This document shows positions 59,499-64,000 of a stretch of DNA of 64,000 nucleotides, piece after piece (position 1 is the stretch's first letter; every line of letters starts with the position of its first letter). Source of the DNA: Chelativorans sp. ZYF759 (lineage in GTDB: Bacteria > Pseudomonadota > Alphaproteobacteria > Rhizobiales > Rhizobiaceae); assembly GCF_012911015.1 (NCBI RefSeq), contig NZ_WVVV01000005.1, positions 143,760-207,759 of the forward strand, written 5' to 3'. The translations under genes and the position numbers were made by a program. Under the pieces are notes generated by a model. The model saw only the letters and a list, made by a program, of their open reading frames with translations, was not told where the DNA came from and did not search any database.

Positions 59499-61496
59499 AT
59501 GCTGAGCGAGAAGGATAAGGCCCTAAGTCAAGAAGCCGTCCCCGCCGACCTGCGGGACCGGACGCTTGAGCGCTGGCAGAGCATGCCGCTCGCCGTGCGC
59601 GTGATCCTGCAGACGATGTCGGCGGCTGGCGCACTTCTGGCGGTCGTCTACATCTTCGGTATCGTGCCGTTCCTGGACGTCACATACTACTTCCTTCTCA
59701 TGGCGCTCTACCTGCCATGGGTCTACCTGCTCCTGCCCGCCTACAAGGGCGAGGTCCGGGTCGGCATCTTCTCCTATATTCCGGCTCTGGCGATCTGCGG
59801 ACTGACATTCTTCATGGCCTATATGGGCCGCTCGCTGATCTTCCAGACCTGGGTGCCGGTCTCCCACACCTGGCAGCTGGTGGTGGGGGCAGGCATCTAC
59901 ATCCTGATCCTCGATGCGGCGCGGCGTGCCGGCGGCTACATCTTCCTCGGTATCGTTTTGGCCCTGTCGCTCTATCCGATCTACGCGGTCTACATGCCGG
60001 GCATGTTCTGGGGGCCTCCCACGACACTCGCGCGGACCGTCGCGTTCAACGTCTTTTCAGGCGATGCCATGCTGGGCGTCGTCACCCGAGTTGTCGGCGA
60101 GACCATCATTGGCTTCCTCATCCTTGCAGCGCTTCTGGTCGCCACTGGTGCCGCCGACTTTTTTCTCAAGCTCGCGCTCGCCCTGCTGGGCAAGGCGCGC
60201 GGCGGCCCCGCCAAGGTGGCGGTAATCGCCTCGGGCTTCTTCGGCAGCCTGTCGGGCTCGATCTTCTCCAATGTCGTGGGCACCGGTTCGGTCACGATCC
60301 GGGCCATGAAGCGGTCGGGCTTTCCCGGCTATTATGCCGGTGCGCTGGAAGCCTGCGCCTCGACGGGCGGCATGCTGATGCCGCCCGTCATGGGCGCGGT
60401 TGCCTTCATCATGGCCGACTTCACCAACACCTCCTACGGGGTCATCGTGCTGGCCGCGATCATCCCGAGCGCGCTCTATTATTTCGGCCTCTACTGCCAT
60501 GTCGACGGCTATGCGGCCAAGCACGGCATCAAGGGCCTGCCGCAGATCGAACTGCCATCGGTGCGCAAGACGCTGATCGATGGCTGGCCGTTCATCATCG
60601 TACTGGGTTTCCTCATTTACGCCCTTGTCTTCCTGCGGCTCGAGCGCCTCGCGCCCTTCTACGCCTCGGGCCTGCTGATCTTCCTGACCTTCTTCAAGAA
60701 GGAACTGCGCATCACGCTGAGCCGCATCCCGAACATCATCTACGAGATCGGCAAGATGCTCAGCCAGACGATCGGCCTGCTTCTGCCCACCAGCTTCATC
60801 CTTGGCGGCCTGATGGCGACGGGCGTCGCCCCCGTCATCGCGTCGGAACTGGTGCGCATGGGCGGTGACAGCGTGATTCCCGTCCTGGCGATCGGCATTG
60901 CTGTCTGCATGGTCTTCGGCATGCTGGGCATGATCGTGGCGGCCTATCTGATGCTGGCCCTGACGCTGGCGCCGGCGCTCGAACAGATGGCGGGCCTCAA
61001 CACGCTGGCGATCCACATGTTCATCGCCTATTACGCCACGCTCGCCGCCATCACGCCGCCGATCGCGCTGGCCGCCTTCCTGGCTTCCCGCATCAGCGAC
61101 TCCGACCCGCTTCTGACCAGCGTGCATGCCGCGCGGCTCGGTATCGTGCTCTACTTCATCCCGATCTTCTTCCTGTTCGAGCCGGCGCTCATCCTGCAGG
61201 GACCGCTGCACCTCACCGCGATCTGGGTGACCTTCAACATCCTCGCGGTGGTGATCATCGCGGGCGCCTCGGAAGGCAGGATGATGTATCTTGGTCGGCT
61301 GAAGGCGTGGACGCGGCCGATCCTGTTTGCCGCGGGCCTGTGCATCGGCTTCCCCGAATGGATGAGCACGGTTGGCGGATTGGCGGTAACCGCCGGGATA
61401 CTGGCCCTGCGCGGGCTGGCTTGGCAGCCGGATGCAGCCGAGGACGGTCCGGCACCTGCCACACCGGAGCCGCTGGCCGACACTCAGCGCGGCTAG
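59499..61496 (+). CDS. Fused TRAP transporter permease (TAXI type, 4TM-12TM)
   Basis: 665 aa. The first about 180 residues carry four membrane helices (DctQ-like part), and the rest is a DctM-like domain with 'ASGFFGSLSGSIFSNVVGTGSVTIRAMKR', 'ASTGGMLMPPVMGAVAFIMADFTNTSYG' and 'ATLAAITPPIALAAFLASRISDSD'. This single-chain form goes with TAXI binding proteins. It drives uptake of the operon's carboxylate with Na+ or H+. AAAGG precedes the ATG. The C-terminal Pro/Ala tail is extra. Confidence 0.93.
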   Translation: MLSEKDKALSQEAVPADLRDRTLERWQSMPLAVRVILQTMSAAGALLAVVYIFGIVPFLDVTYYFLLMALYLPWVYLLLPAYKGEVRVGIFSYIPALAICGLTFFMAYMGRSLIFQTWVPVSHTWQLVVGAGIYILILDAARRAGGYIFLGIVLALSLYPIYAVYMPGMFWGPPTTLARTVAFNVFSGDAMLGVVTRVVGETIIGFLILAALLVATGAADFFLKLALALLGKARGGPAKVAVIASGFFGSLSGSIFSNVVGTGSVTIRAMKRSGFPGYYAGALEACASTGGMLMPPVMGAVAFIMADFTNTSYGVIVLAAIIPSALYYFGLYCHVDGYAAKHGIKGLPQIELPSVRKTLIDGWPFIIVLGFLIYALVFLRLERLAPFYASGLLIFLTFFKKELRITLSRIPNIIYEIGKMLSQTIGLLLPTSFILGGLMATGVAPVIASELVRMGGDSVIPVLAIGIAVCMVFGMLGMIVAAYLMLALTLAPALEQMAGLNTLAIHMFIAYYATLAAITPPIALAAFLASRISDSDPLLTSVHAARLGIVLYFIPIFFLFEPALILQGPLHLTAIWVTFNILAVVIIAGASEGRMMYLGRLKAWTRPILFAAGLCIGFPEWMSTVGGLAVTAGILALRGLAWQPDAAEDGPAPATPEPLADTQRG

Positions 61497-61521
61497 GAGC
61501 AAGAGATAGGAGGAGGAAACC

Positions 61522-62400
61522 ATGACCCTCACGATCACGCAGTTGCACAAGCATTTTGTCGGCGAAGCCGCCGGCGTGGACCTCTCGCAGCCGCTCGACG
61601 CGGGAACGATCGACGAGATCAACCGGGCGATGGACACCTATGCGGTCCTCGTGTTCCGCGACCAGCCGCTGACGCAGACGCAGCAGCTGGACCTCGCCAG
61701 ATCCTTCGGTCCCCTCGACATGGGTCTGAAGAAGCTGAAGAAGCAGCCCGACCGCCTGGAACATGCGGAACTGGCCGACATCTCCAATGTGGGCGATGCC
61801 GGCGGGACGGTCGCCCGCGACAGCAAGAAGATCGTCTCCAATATCGCCAACCAGCTCTGGCACAGCGATTCCTCCTTCCAGCAGCCTGCGGCCCGCTATT
61901 CCATGCTGGCCGCGGTGCAGGTCCCTTCAAGCGGCGGCGACACGGAATTTGCGGATCTCAGGGCCGCCTATGATGGCCTGCCGGAAGAGATGAAAACCGA
62001 GATCGAGGGGCTGGAGGCCGAGCACTACGCGCTTCACTCGCGCTTCCTGCTTGGCGACACCGATTACACCGAGGAACAGAAGGCCGCCCTGCCGCCGGTC
62101 TGGTGGCCGCTGGTGCGCACCCATCCGGGGTCGGGCCGCAAGATCCTCTTCGCCGGCATCCATGCGCGCTCCATCAAGGGCTGGACGGTGGCCGAGGGCC
62201 GCATGCTGCTGATGGACATGCTGGAACACGCCACGCAGCCCGAATACGTCTATGCCCACAAATGGCGGCCCAACGACCTTGTCATCTGGGACAACCGCGC
62301 AACGCTTCACCGCGGCCGGCGCTTCGACCTGTCGCAGCCGCGCGAATTGAGGCGCGCCACCACGCTCGACGTCGGCACGAACGAACGGGCGGCCGCATGA
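61522..62400 (+). CDS. TauD/TfdA-type 2-oxoglutarate dioxygenase
   Basis: 292 aa non-heme iron enzyme. Iron ligands H114 and D116 (LWHSDSSF) and the distal H263 (NRATLHRGRRFD); R278 (RELRRAT) is the likely 2-oxoglutarate anchor. 'AVLVFRDQPLTQTQQLDLARSFGPL' at the N-terminus is standard. It would hydroxylate the imported substrate or cleave a C-heteroatom bond (sulfonate, ether, phenoxy) while turning 2-oxoglutarate into succinate. GGAGGAGG precedes the ATG. Overlaps the next amidohydrolase by ATGA. Confidence 0.93.
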   Translation: MTLTITQLHKHFVGEAAGVDLSQPLDAGTIDEINRAMDTYAVLVFRDQPLTQTQQLDLARSFGPLDMGLKKLKKQPDRLEHAELADISNVGDAGGTVARDSKKIVSNIANQLWHSDSSFQQPAARYSMLAAVQVPSSGGDTEFADLRAAYDGLPEEMKTEIEGLEAEHYALHSRFLLGDTDYTEEQKAALPPVWWPLVRTHPGSGRKILFAGIHARSIKGWTVAEGRMLLMDMLEHATQPEYVYAHKWRPNDLVIWDNRATLHRGRRFDLSQPRELRRATTLDVGTNERAAA

Positions 62401-63494
62401 GTACAAGCGCAGACGAGATGACCAAGACCGCCACCCCGCTGCCCATCAAGGGGCTCGGCGCCATCGATTGCGACGTGCATCCGCGCTCGCCGCGCCGCGA
62501 GGATCTGATGCCATTCCTCGACGCCTATTGGCGCGAGATATTCATGTCGCGCAGCATCGACCGCCTGGAACTGATGAGCTATCCGGAATCGACGCTGCCC
62601 TATCGACACGCCGATGGCGAGCGGGTCAATGCCGACGCCGCTGGGATGGCCGGGGCGCATCTCGATCCGCTGGGCCTGGAGGCCGCGATCCTCAATGTCG
62701 TTTCCGGCATCCACGCCGTCTACGACCCCTATCTGGCGACCGCGCTCTGCTCGGCCACCAATCGCTGGCTGGCCGAGGAATGGCTGGCCAGGGACAAGCG
62801 CCTGCGCGCCTCGCTGCTCGTGCCCTTCCAGCATCCGGACGAGGCGGTGGCGGAGATCGAGCGTCATGCGGGCGACAACCGCTTCGTTCAGGTCCTGGCG
62901 CTCGCCATGGGCGAGATGCCGCTCGGACGCCGGACCTTCTGGCCGATCTACGAGGCGGCGGCAAGGCACGGGTTCGCGCTCGCCATCCATGCCGGCAGCA
63001 CCTATCGCCACGCGCTAACGCAAAGCGGTTTTCCCTCCTTCCTGGCCGAAGACCACATCCACCAGGCGCAGGGCTTCGCCAATCAGGTCGGCAGCCTAGT
63101 CGCGGAGGGTGTCTTCGCCAAATTTTCCGATCTCAAGGTTGTGCTGATCGAATCCGGCATCACGTGGCTGCCCGGTCTGATGTGGCGCATGAGCAAGGAC
63201 TGGCGCGGCGCCCGCATCGAGGTGCCGTGGGTCAAGGAGATGCCTGCCAAGATCATCCGCAATCATTTCCGCATGACCACGCAGCCCTTCGACGGGCCGG
63301 CGAAGGTGGAAGAGGCGGCCAAAGCCATCGCGCATCTCAACAGCGAGGAGATGCTGCTGTTCTCTACCGACTTTCCGCACGATCACGGCCGCGACGTGTC
63401 GTACTGGCCGGAAAACCTGCCCCAGGACCTTGCCGCACGGCTGGTACGGGACAATGTCAGGGAAACCTATCAACGCCTGGAGATCGGCTCATGA
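62397..63494 (+). CDS. Amidohydrolase-2 family protein, tandem copy 1
   Basis: 365 aa. First-strand metal motif DCDVH at 24-28, a histidine in 'ALAIHAGSTYRHAL', and the final aspartate in 'LLFSTDFPHDHG'. It is of the large amidohydrolase-2 class (aminocarboxymuconate-semialdehyde decarboxylase and cyclic-imide or lactone hydrolase relatives). It overlaps the dioxygenase stop upstream and a second amidohydrolase start downstream, so the three are made together, perhaps as a complex or consecutive steps. Confidence 0.88.
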   Translation: MSTSADEMTKTATPLPIKGLGAIDCDVHPRSPRREDLMPFLDAYWREIFMSRSIDRLELMSYPESTLPYRHADGERVNADAAGMAGAHLDPLGLEAAILNVVSGIHAVYDPYLATALCSATNRWLAEEWLARDKRLRASLLVPFQHPDEAVAEIERHAGDNRFVQVLALAMGEMPLGRRTFWPIYEAAARHGFALAIHAGSTYRHALTQSGFPSFLAEDHIHQAQGFANQVGSLVAEGVFAKFSDLKVVLIESGITWLPGLMWRMSKDWRGARIEVPWVKEMPAKIIRNHFRMTTQPFDGPAKVEEAAKAIAHLNSEEMLLFSTDFPHDHGRDVSYWPENLPQDLAARLVRDNVRETYQRLEIGS

Positions 63495-64000
63495 ACGAGA
63501 TGACCCTCGAACGCGAACGCCAGGATACGAGCAAGATCGGCATCGTGGATTGCGACATCCATCCCGCCTTTTCCTCCCCCGATGAGTTGCCCAGCTACCT
63601 GCCGCAGCGCTGGCGCCAGCATGCGCATGATTACGGGATCCGCACGCCGAACGCCTTCCTGGGAGCCATGCCTTATCCGCGCATCACGCCCGGCAACGGC
63701 ATGCGCCGCGATTCCTGGCCGCCCAATGGTGGCCCGCCGGCCTCCGACCTCGCCTTCCTTCAGGAACAGCTGCTTGATCCGCTCGGCATCGAGTTCGGTA
63801 TCCTGCAGCCGCTGGCGGCCGGCAGTGCCGTCTTCAACCAGGAATTCGGCATCGCGCTGTGCACCGCGCTGAACGATTGGCAGATCGACAAATGGCTCGA
63901 CAAGGAGCCGCGCCTGAAGGGCTCGATCTGCGTCACCAACGAGGATACCGCCAGCGCCATCGCCGAGATCGAGGCGCGGGTCTCCGACAAGCGCTTCGTG
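63491..64000 (+). CDS. Amidohydrolase-2 family protein, tandem copy 2 (cut by window end)
   Basis: The first 170 codons are visible. The metal motif DCDIHP is at about 21-26, in the same context as in the gene before. The frame has an ATGA overlap with copy 1. The sequence ('LPSYLPQRWRQHAHDYGIR', 'FLQEQLLDPLGIEFGILQPL') resembles copy 1 in layout (DPLG-E/I-ILxxL) but not closely, so the two are old paralogues. The rest lies outside the window. Confidence 0.88.
   Translation, partial: MNEMTLERERQDTSKIGIVDCDIHPAFSSPDELPSYLPQRWRQHAHDYGIRTPNAFLGAMPYPRITPGNGMRRDSWPPNGGPPASDLAFLQEQLLDPLGIEFGILQPLAAGSAVFNQEFGIALCTALNDWQIDKWLDKEPRLKGSICVTNEDTASAIAEIEARVSDKRFV

Noticed and set aside
1..64000. CRISPR arrays, tRNA or rRNA genes, insertion sequences, attachment sites
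   Set aside because: No direct-repeat arrays with regular spacers, no transposase or integrase motifs and no tRNA-like cloverleaf were seen on reading; a tRNA scan and an IS search would settle this.

Overview
The window is GC-rich, densely coding chromosomal DNA. It most likely comes from an alphaproteobacterium of the Hyphomicrobiales/Rhizobiales type. The evidence is an EcfG-like ECF sigma factor with matching GGAAC-N16-CGTT promoter motifs, many ABC and TRAP solute transporters, and tightly packed catabolic operons with ATGA overlaps. I saw no tRNA, rRNA, CRISPR array, insertion sequence, phage gene or replication origin, and no gene-free stretch longer than about 300 bases.

Layout. (1) 1-6590: a minus-strand TetR / DUF58 / membrane-protein operon (its last gene leaves the window) diverges from an RND efflux pair; a near-palindrome in the shared intergenic region is a good TetR operator. 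(2) 6601-20386: one minus-strand run of twelve genes: XRE-cupin regulator, oligopeptide-type ABC transporter (binding protein, two permeases, two ATPases), GAF protein, ATP-dependent hydantoinase/oxoprolinase subunit A, two different B subunits, an Asp/Glu/hydantoin racemase and an M24 peptidase. It reads as an uptake and ring-opening pathway for cyclic amides or small peptides. (3) 20575-27793: a tiny membrane protein, a DsbA/HCCA-isomerase-like protein, an SbcD-like nuclease with a YhaN-like coiled-coil ATPase, a MarR regulator and an amidohydrolase.

(4) 27826-37438 looks like a stress island: DUF892 ferritin-like protein, a three-subunit FAD dehydrogenase with triheme cytochrome c, a NepR-like small protein, topoisomerase IB, a DUF3008 protein, a small membrane protein, the EcfG-like sigma factor, an acidic repeat-bearing secreted protein and a PQQ-type sugar dehydrogenase. 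Two exact GGAAC-N16-CGTT motifs and several near matches lie just upstream of genes here and of the tiny membrane protein at 20575-20685, suggesting one general-stress regulon.

(5) 38143-43024: a TRAP transporter plus mannonate dehydratase (UxuA), diverging from a GntR regulator whose mRNA looks nearly leaderless. (6) 43035-46569: a HerA-like ATPase, a phosphoribosyltransferase and an M20 amidohydrolase. (7) 46575-53855: a PotABCD-type ABC transporter with an ATZ/TRZ-type deaminase and a nucleoside hydrolase, and a second nucleoside hydrolase diverging from it, which suggests nucleoside or nucleobase salvage. (8) 53908-64000: a LysR regulator diverging from a catabolic operon with an FAD oxidoreductase, both aconitase-X subunits, a TAXI-type TRAP transporter, a TauD-like dioxygenase and two tandem amidohydrolases (the last cut by the window end). 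I cannot match this set to a described pathway, and it is the best candidate here for unknown metabolism.

One theme runs across regions: in all four transporter operons the binding-protein gene comes before the permease genes, and a GC-rich hairpin follows it, probably to keep binding protein in excess over membrane components.
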